DNA from: Tetrapisispora phaffii CBS 4417
Lineage: Eukaryota > Ascomycota > Saccharomycetes > Saccharomycetales > Saccharomycetaceae
DNA: 64,000 nt
Assembly: GCF_000236905.1 (NCBI RefSeq)
Contig: NC_016532.1
Location: 388,481-452,480, forward strand
Direction of reading: 5' to 3'
Of the stretch, positions 1 to 10,427 are shown piece by piece (the first letter of the stretch is position 1; each line of letters begins with the position of its first letter). The notes below the pieces were generated by a model. The model worked only from the letters and a program-made list of their open reading frames with translations. It made no database searches and had not been told where the DNA came from. The position numbers were made by a program, and so were the translations under genes.

Positions 1-1
1 G

Positions 2-2053
2 TACAAAGAAATTCCAATGTTGGGCATATGTCTAGGGTTTCAAGCCATGTGTTTATCACAAGATGCTCAGGTAAAAGAATTGGATGCTATAAAACACGGT
101 CAAATATATAATATCAAGCTTACTGGTCCACAAAATTCTAACTCAATATTTGCAGGCTATCCCTCTAATTTTAATTCCACAAGATATCATTCCTTGCATG
201 TCAGCGGCTGGAATGATGCAATTGAACCGTTAGCGTTCACTAGTGATGAGAATGGTGAAGTATTAATGGCTGCTAAGATTAAAAATAAAAATTGGTTTGG
301 AGTCCAGTATCACCCAGAATCATGCTGTTCTGAATTAGGAAACGTTTTAATTGATAATTTTTTAAGACTAGCAAACGAAATGAACATTGAGTCTGGAAGA
401 ATTACCCTAAAAAAAAGTCTGAGGCAAGACTCTGAATTAGAATTTAATAATGTCATCAAATATCTCGACAAGTGCACCAGCATAGCACCATTGTACCATA
501 TTGATGAAAAGGATATCGCAAGCGATAATCCAATTTATTTAGAAGAATTTTCAATATCACAGGACCCTAATTATTCCCTGAAGTTATGTGATGCCATAAA
601 TGAGTCCAAATTCCTTATGGCATCCTCTTCCATTAGCCAGAACAGAGGTGAGTGGTCAATAATCGCATTGCCTAATTCTGATTCCACTGTATTCACACAT
701 TACGACCAGCTTCATAAAACTACAATCCACAAGTGGCAAGATCCACGATTGAATACGGCAACAATGAAAGAGTCATTATTGTCATTAGATGCAATTAATC
801 ATCCAGAGACAAATGGCTTAGAAATAGTTAATGAAGATAAATCTCATTTCTGGATAACATTGAGTCATTTCATGAAAGATAAGTTCGTTAAAAATAATCA
901 AGATATACCATTTATTGGGGGACTCATTGGAATTTTGGGTTATGAAATGGGGAATTATGTCTCCAATGACTTAAATCCAAGTGATATTTTAATCCCAGAC
1001 GCAAAATTAGTATTCATCGAAAATTCCATTGTAATAAATCACTGTAGTGGGAGATTGTACGTAATTTCTCTGAGTCACAATTTCCCCAAACATATTTTAA
1101 AGGTCATAAAAAACCTTGATATAGCAAAAGAACTGGAATGGCCAAAAACACTTCCTAAGGGTACAACATTTGATATTCAAATGCCAAGTAAAGATGATTA
1201 TTCAGATGCATTTAACAAGTGTCAGGAATACATACATAGAGGTGATTCATATGAAATTTGCTTAACCACACAAACAAAAATAATACCTTCTATTTATTTA
1301 GAGCCATGGAAAATATTCCAAACGTTAATTCAACAAAATCCTGCCCCTTTTTCTAGTTATTTCGAATTTAATGATCTTGTCGATAGCTCTGAAAACAATT
1401 CAAGTCTATGCCTAATCAGTACTTCACCAGAAAGATTTTTAAAATGGAATAATGAGTTTTGCGAATTACGTCCAATAAAGGGAACTGTAAAGAAAGGAAA
1501 AAAAATGACAACAGAGAAAGCAACTGAGATATTGAAGACTCCAAAAGAATTTGGTGAGAATTTGATGATTTTAGATTTAATTCGAAATGATTTATACGAG
1601 TTACTATCTCAAGTAAAAGTGGATGAGTTCATGTCTGTAGAAGAGTATAAAACTGTCTATCAATTGGTCAGTGTCATCAAAGGGTTTTTTGGCAAAGAAA
1701 GAAATGGCAATAGTTACTATGGTTTAGATGTATTTCGACATTCCTTACCTGCAGGATCTATGACAGGTGCTCCAAAAAAGATTACGGTTGAAATTCTACA
1801 GAATGAAATTGAAAAGACATTAAATAAGCATGTGAATGGAGGTGTCAGAGGAGTTTATAGTGGTGTCACAGGGTACTGGTCAATTAATAACAACAGTGAT
1901 TGGTCTGTTAATATCAGATGCATGTATTCTTATAACAGAGGACAAACATGGAAAATTGGGGCTGGAGGAGCAATCACAGTATTAAGTACTTTAGAAGGTG
2001 AACGTGAAGAAATGTTTACAAAATTAGAAAGTGCATTACAGGTATTCATGTAA
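2..2053 (+). CDS. ABZ1: Aminodeoxychorismate (para-aminobenzoate) synthase, 5' truncated by window edge
   Basis: Makes 4-amino-4-deoxychorismate from chorismate and glutamine, the committed step towards p-aminobenzoate and folate. The reading frame is open to base 2, so the true start lies outside the window. The glutamine amidotransferase half has the nucleophile motif GICLGFQ and the His-Glu motif YHPESCC about 95 residues later. The chorismate-binding half carries LRPIKGT, DLIRNDL and PAGSMTGAPKK near its C-terminus. The fused amidotransferase plus synthase architecture is the fungal form. In S. cerevisiae (YNR033W, about 787 aa) the gene opens the same syntenic run. About 100 N-terminal residues should be missing. 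Confidence 0.95.
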   Translation, partial: YKEIPMLGICLGFQAMCLSQDAQVKELDAIKHGQIYNIKLTGPQNSNSIFAGYPSNFNSTRYHSLHVSGWNDAIEPLAFTSDENGEVLMAAKIKNKNWFGVQYHPESCCSELGNVLIDNFLRLANEMNIESGRITLKKSLRQDSELEFNNVIKYLDKCTSIAPLYHIDEKDIASDNPIYLEEFSISQDPNYSLKLCDAINESKFLMASSSISQNRGEWSIIALPNSDSTVFTHYDQLHKTTIHKWQDPRLNTATMKESLLSLDAINHPETNGLEIVNEDKSHFWITLSHFMKDKFVKNNQDIPFIGGLIGILGYEMGNYVSNDLNPSDILIPDAKLVFIENSIVINHCSGRLYVISLSHNFPKHILKVIKNLDIAKELEWPKTLPKGTTFDIQMPSKDDYSDAFNKCQEYIHRGDSYEICLTTQTKIIPSIYLEPWKIFQTLIQQNPAPFSSYFEFNDLVDSSENNSSLCLISTSPERFLKWNNEFCELRPIKGTVKKGKKMTTEKATEILKTPKEFGENLMILDLIRNDLYELLSQVKVDEFMSVEEYKTVYQLVSVIKGFFGKERNGNSYYGLDVFRHSLPAGSMTGAPKKITVEILQNEIEKTLNKHVNGGVRGVYSGVTGYWSINNNSDWSVNIRCMYSYNRGQTWKIGAGGAITVLSTLEGEREEMFTKLESALQVFM

Positions 2054-2219
2054 ATATATAGTTCAAGACCTGTAATATAAAATATGATTTGATCAAAATG
2101 TCTTACGAGTTACTCGGATAAACCGATTCTGGCGATGAATTTACATGGTGATGTATTGACTACGTGTAATATTATGTAAAATATGCTAATTGAGGTCCTT
2201 ATTATAATTTTAAACTTAT

Positions 2220-3965
2220 TCATGTTCTCTCAGTCAATGAATAATTGCTAGATGCTCTCTCGAATAAATGTCTTCCATCTTGAAGAGAGTATGCATAGTC
2301 TTCCTCTATTCTTCTAAGGCTGTCATCCTCTAATGGGTCGCCTTCTTGATTCACATTTGGATCCTCTACAGGTTCATACATCATCATTCCAAAAAATTGA
2401 TAGTAGTATTCTTCACCCAGAACCTTCATTAATACTTTTTCTTTTAGATTAAAATGATGATTTAGAGGAATAATAATTAAAAATAATATTGGTGCATACC
2501 TATTCAGAACATTTACTACTGGAATCAATGATATATCTTTATACAACGTGGACTCAAAACTGCTAACATGTCTTTCATCATCATTTTTCGTTGGAATCAA
2601 AGTCATCAGATTAAAACAAATTGGAAATAACAATCTGCTCGAGTATAATGAATAGTATAAGGTATTTGACGGGTTACTATTTCCATTAGGTATTAAATGA
2701 AAGTTACTGAATTTGAACTTACTCATTGCGTACAATGAGACCAGCATTGTATATGATAGAAATAGGAATTGTAATCCAAAATTATACCAATGGGTCTTAG
2801 TGAATATCCAGCCATGGGCCCATTTTGTTGGTAAAATTTCCATAAAAAAGACAACTAATGATGCAATTGTACATATAACACCGATCACTACTAGAACAAT
2901 TCTTTTGATATTTGAATAATATGGTGATTCCACATGAGCTAATTTGTGTATAATACTATTTGAATGTGTTTGGCTGTATAAATAATTGTAATAGTGAGTA
3001 ATAAATTTGTTATAAGTAGAATTCAATTTATCAACCGTTATGATCGCAACGGTTGATAAATCACTTGGATTCCTAAATGGTCTATTTTCGTTATTCAATC
3101 TTAATCCTGTAAGCAAAGAGTTTACTTCCAATTTACATGAGCGTAAAAGTTCATTGACTGTGATGTCACCATTCTGAAGTTCTTCTGTATTTAAGATTGA
3201 ATTTGCATTTTCCATCATTGAAAATTCACAGCCATTTAAATCATCATTTGTTTTACTCAATTCCACAAATAACTTGTTGTTTGAAGACTCTGTTGGTAAA
3301 TTACCTTGTTGTAGTAAATCTTTTGGTAGTAATATCAATCCAGTACTTAGTAGTATCAAAGCATAGCTCAACGAATATATATGTGCTAGGGAGATTAAAA
3401 GAGGTTTAAAATCAAAAAGGTTGTGTCCAGTACTGGCAACTAAATAAACACCACCAGCCATAATGACTGCTAACGATATCGAATAAAATTTCAAATTCTG
3501 AAGTATAGCTTTTATTAGTCTGCCTCTAAAATCACCCAATGGTACTGCATATTTAAATGATACGTATGAGATTAAAACAGGAATTATCAACCAACAAATG
3601 ATAAATTCTGACCAATAAATGGATAGCCACACGGCTCGTAATCTCTTTTCTGAATAGTCCACTTCTAACAAATTCAAACTCAAGTGTTCAACAAAGGAAA
3701 CAATCTTTTCCTCATTAACCAACGTACCATTGATGGAAGGCATAGTTCCATTGTGGTTACCTTCTCCATCATTTAAATGTGCCGCAAAGAACAAGTCCAA
3801 AGGTAACAGGTAGGTCGTTGACAACAGAATGATCATATTGAAAGAAATAATGCATAGAGTTAAAGGAAAAGTGTTTTTATGCAACTTGAACGAAAAGTAT
3901 CTATTAATTACGATCAATGAGTACGCAAAAGCAAACAGAGATCCAATCAGTAATGTAAGCGACAT
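2220..3965 (-). CDS. LMBR1-family multi-pass membrane protein
   Basis: 581 aa from the ATG at 3965; the open frame reaches 3995 only through a GTG codon. Hydrophobic segments lie near residues 2-24, 32-54, 112-138, 154-175 and 190-213. A hydrophilic central loop of about 140 residues follows, then more membrane segments near 355-377, 390-412, 435-460 and 485-505, and an acidic C-terminal tail. This 5+4 arrangement with a cytoplasmic loop is typical of LMBR1-like proteins, and the LMBR1 assignment rests on that plus overall resemblance. Function in yeast is unknown to me. It sits where S. cerevisiae has SOL1, and I know of no S. cerevisiae gene at this position with this architecture. It is divergent from EGO2 and convergent with ABZ1. 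Confidence 0.75.
   Translation of the reverse strand: MSLTLLIGSLFAFAYSLIVINRYFSFKLHKNTFPLTLCIISFNMIILLSTTYLLPLDLFFAAHLNDGEGNHNGTMPSINGTLVNEEKIVSFVEHLSLNLLEVDYSEKRLRAVWLSIYWSEFIICWLIIPVLISYVSFKYAVPLGDFRGRLIKAILQNLKFYSISLAVIMAGGVYLVASTGHNLFDFKPLLISLAHIYSLSYALILLSTGLILLPKDLLQQGNLPTESSNNKLFVELSKTNDDLNGCEFSMMENANSILNTEELQNGDITVNELLRSCKLEVNSLLTGLRLNNENRPFRNPSDLSTVAIITVDKLNSTYNKFITHYYNYLYSQTHSNSIIHKLAHVESPYYSNIKRIVLVVIGVICTIASLVVFFMEILPTKWAHGWIFTKTHWYNFGLQFLFLSYTMLVSLYAMSKFKFSNFHLIPNGNSNPSNTLYYSLYSSRLLFPICFNLMTLIPTKNDDERHVSSFESTLYKDISLIPVVNVLNRYAPILFLIIIPLNHHFNLKEKVLMKVLGEEYYYQFFGMMMYEPVEDPNVNQEGDPLEDDSLRRIEEDYAYSLQDGRHLFERASSNYSLTERT
3026..3061. repeat. Perfect inverted repeat inside the LMBR1-like coding region
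   Basis: Arms 3026-3039 and 3048-3061 are 14-bp perfect reverse complements (left arm ATTTATCAACCGTT) around an 8-base loop. The repeat is within codons of the central hydrophilic loop and keeps the frame open. Confidence 0.85.
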
Positions 3966-4335
3966 TATGAAGCTACAATGGTAAGTTATCGGCACAGAGA
4001 ATACTCAATCAATGATAAATTGTGGCTTAAAATAACCCTGTGCTTATTCAGTTTTAGTAAAGTTCCTATAAAATCAACCAATCTGTTTTTTAATAACCAC
4101 TATGTTTATATATCTGTTAAAAGTGTAAAATGTTTCCAGCTTAAGTTTATCTTTCGACATCGCACTACTATAAAAATATCAAAAACCTTTTAAGGTTGCC
4201 ATTTTATATAAACGATATAAACAGTATTGATACAGGAGTGACTAGTTAACTGAGGCGAATCTAACGTAGTAAATCTAATAGCGTTTAGAAGGTGCAAATA
4301 TTCTTTAAATTATAGACTTCATTTAATCAAACAGA
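3966..4335. promoter_or_regulatory. Divergent promoter region LMBR1-like / EGO2
   Basis: 370 bp between two divergently transcribed genes. AT-rich. I see no recognisable factor sites or conserved small gene. Confidence 0.5.
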
Positions 4336-4581
4336 ATGGAGACGAGTCGTAACAAGTTGCAACAACTTCCTCATGTTGTTGGTACCCTTACCTTTGATGA
4401 AAATAATAATGTGGTGACAGTTACTGGAATAGCTAGTGATAGAATACTAGATATTGATTCTATTTCGAAAGTTGAACTAGATTCAGAAGGATTTGGCCTA
4501 GTCCAAATAAATAACTTGATTTGTAACATATACAGACAAGATAACAACACCGTGGTTATATATCAGGATAAGAACAATTAA
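4336..4581 (+). CDS. EGO2: EGO-complex small subunit (Ego2 type)
   Basis: 81-residue protein. The EGO (yeast Ragulator) complex tethers the Rag GTPases Gtr1/Gtr2 to the vacuole for TORC1 signalling, and Ego2 is its small roadblock-like subunit. The core with GTLTFDENN, SDRILDI, SKVELDSEGF and the final hydrophobic strand resembles S. cerevisiae Ego2 (YCR075W-A, 75 aa) more closely than its paralogue Ego4 (YNR034W-A), judged from memory. The position next to FUB1 also fits YCR075W-A. The ATG at 4336 is the only sensible start. Confidence 0.8.
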   Translation: METSRNKLQQLPHVVGTLTFDENNNVVTVTGIASDRILDIDSISKVELDSEGFGLVQINNLICNIYRQDNNTVVIYQDKNN

Positions 4582-4785
4582 TTGTAAAGAGAACATGCAT
4601 GCAAATGAAACGTATTGGTATTGTCGGAATTTATGCTTCCGTTGCCTTAATTAAATATAAGGTAGCTAACCATACCGTAATATAAATATATAATCAAATT
4701 TAGATACACAAATAAACTACATATTCATATAATGAAACGTAATATTTTTATTGGAAAGTTTTGGGTCACTTTAATTACTGTTACT

Positions 4786-5742
4786 TTACATAAATCCACC
4801 TCCAAAACCAGAAGCTCCAAAACCAGGACCTCCGAAACCGGGACCCCCAAAACCAGGGCCACCTGAATTATCATTATTAAAACCATCAGTTGCATCAGAA
4901 TGATTGCCTAATGGATCATCATACTTCGAGCCGGAGATATAACCTGGTCCCCTGTTTCTTGAATCACCTGGTCTGATCTTAGGATCGAAGGCCATACCAC
5001 CTTGTCCCCGTAAATAAGTTGGATCTTCAAGTATGCCCCCAACAGGGTTATTAAAATCAGGGAACTTCTGTCCACCGGGATACAGGTCTTTGTCACCATA
5101 TCCTTGAGCATTAGGTGGATGTATATTTAGTCCTGGAAATCTATTGTCGTTGAACGGAGTCCTTGTATTATCTTTAATCTCATACTCATCTTCAAAACCG
5201 GGCATATCATCAGGACGTTTTGGATTCCAATCCCCTTTCCTCGAGGTTGGGTTATCAGCTATATCAAGGTCAGTTGAAGGGTATAACGAAGACTGATTAC
5301 CTGCCTCTTTCAATTCACGACTCTCACCAGAAGCATTACGCTTTTCGTCCTGGACATCAACATACCCTAATTTTAATGGTAATTTCAACTTAGCATCTAT
5401 TATAGTATACTGGGATTCATAGTCACCGTTTTCCAAATGGTTCAAAGGAAACTGTAGCTCACTCGAGATACTTAGATCGTCATGGTAATTGAAAATACTT
5501 TGCGCTAATGATTCGCTATTAGTCACAACTGATACCATACATTCCTTATCGACTTCTATCTCTACAACAACTATTTTTAATTGTTTAACTTCTATCTGCT
5601 TATTCAATACCAATTTGACGGTCACTAACTTTGTTTCCTTACTAAACTCATCGACTCTATACTCGCCAATTCTATTCTTCAAATAACTTAGTATAATCTC
5701 AACGGACAACCCCAGTTTATTCAAAATTAACTTATCACTCAT
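4786..5742 (-). CDS. FUB1: PI31-like proteasome-associated protein
   Basis: 318 aa. Fub1 is the yeast relative of the proteasome regulator PI31 and binds 20S core particles. The N-terminal half (about residues 1-130) is the folded PI31/Fbxo7-like domain. The second half is Pro/Gly/Asp-rich and disordered, with the family's PGFEDEYE, GGQKFPDF and GGMAFDPK-type segments, and ends in a GPGFGG repeat (about 292-318). The tail repeat is also visible as a short tandem DNA repeat at 4798-4860. Matches YCR076C in order and strand, immediately downstream of EGO2. Confidence 0.88.
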   Translation of the reverse strand: MSDKLILNKLGLSVEIILSYLKNRIGEYRVDEFSKETKLVTVKLVLNKQIEVKQLKIVVVEIEVDKECMVSVVTNSESLAQSIFNYHDDLSISSELQFPLNHLENGDYESQYTIIDAKLKLPLKLGYVDVQDEKRNASGESRELKEAGNQSSLYPSTDLDIADNPTSRKGDWNPKRPDDMPGFEDEYEIKDNTRTPFNDNRFPGLNIHPPNAQGYGDKDLYPGGQKFPDFNNPVGGILEDPTYLRGQGGMAFDPKIRPGDSRNRGPGYISGSKYDDPLGNHSDATDGFNNDNSGGPGFGGPGFGGPGFGASGFGGGFM

Positions 5743-6076
5743 TATGCTTTTGTTTGTGGTATCACCTCTTTTGATAAACTTTCACAACTTCTGTATCTAA
5801 TAAAATATAGTTACTGATTACTTATTAATGATTTAACTATAAATAAAGGGAATATCACAATTTTTAATATGTGACCGTCTCGTCCTTCAAGAAGTTCAAA
5901 GTTGTGAACCTCAACTCAACTCAAGAATCAACAAGAGAACAGTTGTCTTTAAGATTTAAATGTAAATTGGAAACAAGTTCAATTCAAATATCAATATATT
6001 ACATTCATTATGCTAGTTAAAGTAACTATTTAATTTCTATACAAGTTTTTTTGTTTTTCCAATGTTATGTGATTAA
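5743..6076. promoter_or_regulatory. Intergenic: FUB1 promoter and PAT1 3' region
   Basis: 334 bp, AT-rich. S. cerevisiae-type ancestral order would place ARC35 here, but there is no room for it and no trace is seen. Confidence 0.4.
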
Positions 6077-8767
6077 TTATTTTAATTCTGAAATTTCGCC
6101 ATCTCTTGCAACCAAACCCATTACATTTAAGAATAAGTTCAAATCTTGATATAACTTATCTCTTCTGTAAGCGGAGCTTTGATCAGGTAAACTCTTCATT
6201 TGTTCTGCACAATTAATGGTTCCGAATATTTCATCTCTTACTTCGTCGATGATAATTCTTTGATGATTTAGTTTACCACTCAATGCTAATGATGCTAAGA
6301 ATTGCCAAATATATGATTGATCGAAATACTGAGTGTTGGACTGCTGTAATTGTCCTGATTGAGAAGTTTCCTTCACCACTGTATCTCTATATTCTTGTGG
6401 TGGGAATACTAATGATAATTTAGTCTCTAGTGAAATAAATAGTTTATCATAAATTTCATTCCATGCTTGAATATCTGGAGAAGATAAACTGTTGGTTCTG
6501 TTGCAGTCTTGCTTGATGATAGCAGCACGAGAAATCAAAATAGTAATTAAATTCAAACCAAGAGTAGAGGTGGAGATAAATGAAACATTATTGTTTCTGA
6601 TTAGATGTAATAATAGACCCATGATTTCAATGAAATCAGCACTGCTGGATAAAAATGATACAATAATCTTTAGGAAAACACCTTGGAATAATTCAATTTT
6701 TTTCAATTGAGCCTCAGTAGGAGTTGGGTTGGTCTTGAAAGAACTAATAATAATAACATTCAAATGAGATAATTCGTTGAAAAATGTTTGTAATAATTTT
6801 AGTTTCGAAGCTTTATCCAAAAAGTTAAAAATACGTGGCATTATCTTCACACCTTTGTCGAAAGATAACATAGAAATAAATGGAGAAACATCATACGCTT
6901 CGTCACCAATATGTAATGATTCCCACAAACCGGTGCTATCAGTTTCATTTCCGCTTCTTAATTGAGCTTCTAATTCTAGAACTTCTTCGTAAACAGTTTC
7001 AATCAAAGATAAAACAAATTTTCTACCACCGGAACGAGATAAAACAGAAATTTGATCAACTGAAGAAAACGCATAAGACGATCTTCTTCTTGATCTAGAT
7101 GATTGATTGATACCAACATTGTTTAAAGATTCTGTGACTTCTTCTAATGACTCCGAGGAAGCGTGGGATGACAACTTCGATTCATCTTCTTCATCACTTA
7201 GTTTTGGAGATGGAATTTGTAATTGTCTACGTGGAGCTTTGCTGTTTAGAGACGATGAGATTTTACCTAAGACACCTTCACGAGCCGAGTCAGTGTTGTC
7301 CTTGTTCTTTTGAGGTCTTTCCTTTGCAACAGTGACAGCTTTCTCTACTTGGTTTTGCATTCTTTGCAATGCGACATCAGCTCTCTTATAACGACCACCT
7401 AATCTATGACCAGAATGTTCCAAATAGGCACGAGCGATCAAATCTTTATTGGATTTGCCAGCAACACCGCCAGTTTGAATAATCTTATAGACTTGGAAGT
7501 AAAAGTCTTCATTGTAAGGATCTTCGGTAACAATCTGTGACAATTGATAACGTGTGATAAAGTCCTTATCACGAGGAGTCATTAAACCTGCATTTTTCAA
7601 GATTTTTTCAACTTTAGCATGTCTTATTTGTAACCTCTTTTGCTCTTCTGAGCTTAAAGGTTCACTTCTTCTAGACATGCGACGAGGACCTTTATCTTTA
7701 ATGTGAATATAAGATTGATTATTATTGCCATTGGAAGCTATGCTACCATCTTCTCTTTGCAATACTTGGTGGGTTGGCTTTGGAGAAGGAGTAGATAAAG
7801 CTTGATCGTTTTCTAACAATTCATTTTGTCCAATATTTTGACCCATTACTTGCTGTTGACGATGTTGGTTTTGATTTTTAAGTTCTAAAGAAGGATCAAA
7901 TTGTTGGTGATGAAGGTGGTTAGATATTTGATTGTTCATCTGCATTGGCATCGGCATTCCACCTGGAACGGCATGCATTGCGTGCATGTGTTGAGGATTG
8001 AATTGTCCTGGGGAATCCATATGAACTGGTGCTTGATTCATTTGAGCCTGTGTCTGTTGTTGGTTTGGAGGAGGTGGTTGATTAAAGATCTGAGGAGGAG
8101 GTGGCTGTTGAAACTGATTATTCATGTTTTGAGGATTTTGGAAATTATTTTGGAAATTGTTTTGGTAATTATTTTGGAATTGTTGTTGAGGTTGTTGAGG
8201 CTGTTGGTTTGGATAATTTGGCATAAACATTTGCGGTGGTGGGTGTTGTTGTTGCTGTTGCATTTGGATTTGCTGTCTTTCTAATTCTTCCATAGATAAA
8301 ACTTCATTTTGACCTACTTGAGTCGACATATCCGGTTGGTTAGACCATAACGATTCCATTGGTCTCATATCCATGGTGACATTCATTTGGGCCTGCTGTT
8401 GAGGAACAGTGGTGGAAGCTGCAGCAGCATAAGAGCTATGCATCTGAAATTGTTGTTGCTGAGCCTGAGCGCCTTGCATACCAACTGGATCGTTGAAGCC
8501 TTGTTGACCTTGAGACTGATTGGTACTAATCATTCCGGAGTTAGCGCTTGAACTTCCATGACCGAAATCAAAATCTGTACCAAAAGCTACATCGTCACCA
8601 AAAGTTTCGTCGTTCAAATAGTCATCTTCTTCTCTTTCGTATTCGCCATATCCTTTGTAAGTATCCTCAAAATCCAAAGGAGAATTGTTGTTGTCTTTCT
8701 TACCGTGATCATGACGCTGACGGTTGCCTTCGTTGGGCAATTTAGAATTGAACCCAAAAAACGACAT
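6077..8767 (-). CDS. PAT1: mRNA decapping activator Pat1
   Basis: 896 aa (about 796 in S. cerevisiae). Pat1 bridges Dhh1, Lsm1-7, Dcp2 and Xrn1 on deadenylated mRNA and promotes decapping in P-bodies. The N-terminus keeps the conserved motif PLDFEDTYKGYGE and an acidic DDYLNDETFGDD stretch. Residues about 80-350 are a Gln/Pro/Asn/Met-rich low-complexity region with polyQ, longer than in S. cerevisiae. The middle domain begins near 360, and the C-terminal helical Pat-C domain occupies about 570-890. Corresponds to YCR077C. CDC39 and POP2, of the same decay pathway, lie in this window too. Confidence 0.96.
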   Translation of the reverse strand: MSFFGFNSKLPNEGNRQRHDHGKKDNNNSPLDFEDTYKGYGEYEREEDDYLNDETFGDDVAFGTDFDFGHGSSSANSGMISTNQSQGQQGFNDPVGMQGAQAQQQQFQMHSSYAAAASTTVPQQQAQMNVTMDMRPMESLWSNQPDMSTQVGQNEVLSMEELERQQIQMQQQQQHPPPQMFMPNYPNQQPQQPQQQFQNNYQNNFQNNFQNPQNMNNQFQQPPPPQIFNQPPPPNQQQTQAQMNQAPVHMDSPGQFNPQHMHAMHAVPGGMPMPMQMNNQISNHLHHQQFDPSLELKNQNQHRQQQVMGQNIGQNELLENDQALSTPSPKPTHQVLQREDGSIASNGNNNQSYIHIKDKGPRRMSRRSEPLSSEEQKRLQIRHAKVEKILKNAGLMTPRDKDFITRYQLSQIVTEDPYNEDFYFQVYKIIQTGGVAGKSNKDLIARAYLEHSGHRLGGRYKRADVALQRMQNQVEKAVTVAKERPQKNKDNTDSAREGVLGKISSSLNSKAPRRQLQIPSPKLSDEEDESKLSSHASSESLEEVTESLNNVGINQSSRSRRRSSYAFSSVDQISVLSRSGGRKFVLSLIETVYEEVLELEAQLRSGNETDSTGLWESLHIGDEAYDVSPFISMLSFDKGVKIMPRIFNFLDKASKLKLLQTFFNELSHLNVIIISSFKTNPTPTEAQLKKIELFQGVFLKIIVSFLSSSADFIEIMGLLLHLIRNNNVSFISTSTLGLNLITILISRAAIIKQDCNRTNSLSSPDIQAWNEIYDKLFISLETKLSLVFPPQEYRDTVVKETSQSGQLQQSNTQYFDQSYIWQFLASLALSGKLNHQRIIIDEVRDEIFGTINCAEQMKSLPDQSSAYRRDKLYQDLNLFLNVMGLVARDGEISELK

Positions 8768-9334
8768 GATTTAGAAGCAACAAAAACTTAAAAGATCGAT
8801 TGTTCTAAATAACGTGCAAAGCCCAATGTATTGTTCTCTGGCTCTTTCAATATTTAAGAGGTATTCGCTATTTCGTATCTCTCGAAGTTAAAACTGAAAA
8901 AAGCAAAAAAAAGAAACAACTATCAATTATCCTACAGTTCGTTGAAGGTCTTATCTGTATGATCTATCGCAATGAGACCAATCTAATCTTCACAAATGTT
9001 GATTCAAGCTCTTATATATATTTTATTGTCAATTGTTGTTGAATTATAAAAATTGTTGACCACAAAAACAGAAAAAAATCCCAAGAATGTCGTTGCAAGT
9101 GACATGCTGGGTAACTAACCAGTAACGACAATGTCCATCACTAACGTTACTAGTATCAGATAGACAGTTCTATAAGAGGTGTCCGGAATTGAGTTCAACG
9201 GTTAGACGATACGGATTGTTGATGGCTCTATTTACAGTTTATTTATTTGCACCTACTTAGATATATATGTGTGACTGGAATATGAGGACCGGTGGGGGGA
9301 GAAGTGAGTGAGTGAATGCGTCTCATCTAATTCT
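8768..9334. promoter_or_regulatory. Intergenic: PAT1 promoter and MRPS12 3' region
   Basis: 567 bp. Contains A-rich runs near 8895-8920 typical of yeast promoters. No RNA gene or conserved ORF is seen. Confidence 0.4.
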
Positions 9335-9856
9335 TCACTCGGCTTTCTGGGCTGCTGGTTTCTTAGCGCCGTACTTTGATCTTGATGTGATGCGGTTCAC
9401 GACTCCACTCAAGTCTCCAGCGCCTCTCACTAGATGATACTTCACACCTGGCAAGTCTTGACAACGTCCTCCTCTTACGTAAACGATGCTATGTTCTTGG
9501 GCATTGTGACCTTCACCGGGGATGTATGCGGAGACGACGTTCCCATTAGTTAGCTTCACTCTCGCAGCTTTACGTTGGGCTGAATTAGGTTTCTTGGGTT
9601 TCAATACCATGACTCTGAGTACAACACCTTTTCTAATCGGACAATTCTCCAAATCAGGTGCCATCGAGACCTTCTTGTTTCTAGGAGGTTGTTTAGCACC
9701 ACGTTTAATCTGGTTCAATGTAGCGTTCAAAATCGTCGACTGATGCAGGAACTTCCTCGACGTGTTGTTAATCGAAATGGGGTTTAAAATCTGCGAGGCA
9801 CCAAAGGCCCTCAGGGATAGGGCAGACCTTCTAGTGAACCTGCTGAAAAAACTCAT
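9335..9856 (-). CDS. MRPS12: Mitochondrial ribosomal protein uS12m
   Basis: 173 aa. Decoding-site protein of the mitochondrial small subunit. A basic, Ser/Arg-rich N-terminus (residues 1-50) looks like a mitochondrial targeting sequence. The S12 fold follows, with the universal motif [14 protein letters not shown], then [13 protein letters not shown] and [14 protein letters not shown]. Somewhat longer than S. cerevisiae YNR036C (about 153 aa), mostly at the N-terminus. Codon use is clearly GC-richer than that of neighbouring PAT1. Divergent from PTC6. Confidence 0.95.
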   Translation of the reverse strand: MSFFSRFTRRSALSLRAFGASQILNPISINNTSRKFLHQSTILNATLNQIKRGAKQPPRNKKVSMAPDLENCPIRKGVVLRVMVLKPKKPNSAQRKAARVKLTNGNVVSAYIPGEGHNAQEHSIVYVRGGRCQDLPGVKYHLVRGAGDLSGVVNRITSRSKYGAKKPAAQKAE

Positions 9857-10049
9857 GGTATTGTGTGTGTGTGTGTTCGATTGAGTTATGTAACTACACT
9901 AAATTACTTAGCTACTGCTTTTAATCCCAGCTAACTATCGATTTATCCTAATACATATTCGACCATATGTTGTGAAACATTCAATTCTGAGCATTTTCAA
10001 TTGTCGTTGCTGAGTGGGAAAGAGGCCCGCGATGTGCAGTTCGGCGCGG

Positions 10050-10060
10050 TGTATGGGTGT
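10050..10060 (-). promoter_or_regulatory. Putative Rap1 site
   Basis: The complement strand reads ACACCCATACA, matching the core Rap1 consensus ACACCCRYACA. It lies about 190 bp upstream of the MRPS12 start. Confidence 0.4.
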
Positions 10061-10427
10061 GCTGTTAGATAGCTATCGAAGGGAGCTCAGATTGCCAAGG
10101 AACTTTATTGAATGGAACTTAGTAAGACAGGGGATACTACTGCTTTAGGTTATTTCAGAGCTAAAGTAAGGTTGTGGCCTGTTTTCCTCATCAATTCTAG
10201 CATCTGGTGCAGCAAACGCTACTGCCGGGATTAGTGTCACGATCGGGACTGCTAGAAAAAGATAGGAACGTCAGTGGAAACCGTATTCATGGACTGCGAT
10301 GACCTCTTGTGCTGCCCAGGAAGACAATTGTCCACTTATATACGCTAAACCTTACATCTGCCTCCTGGAAGAGCGTGTTAATACGCAAAGGCGGGTCAGT
10401 CGCTCTTTAACTGCCGACCCGGAATTC

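Noticed and set aside
7901..8284. 127-codon Leu/Trp-rich frame antisense to PAT1
   Set aside because: Antisense reading of the polyQ/Pro region of PAT1.
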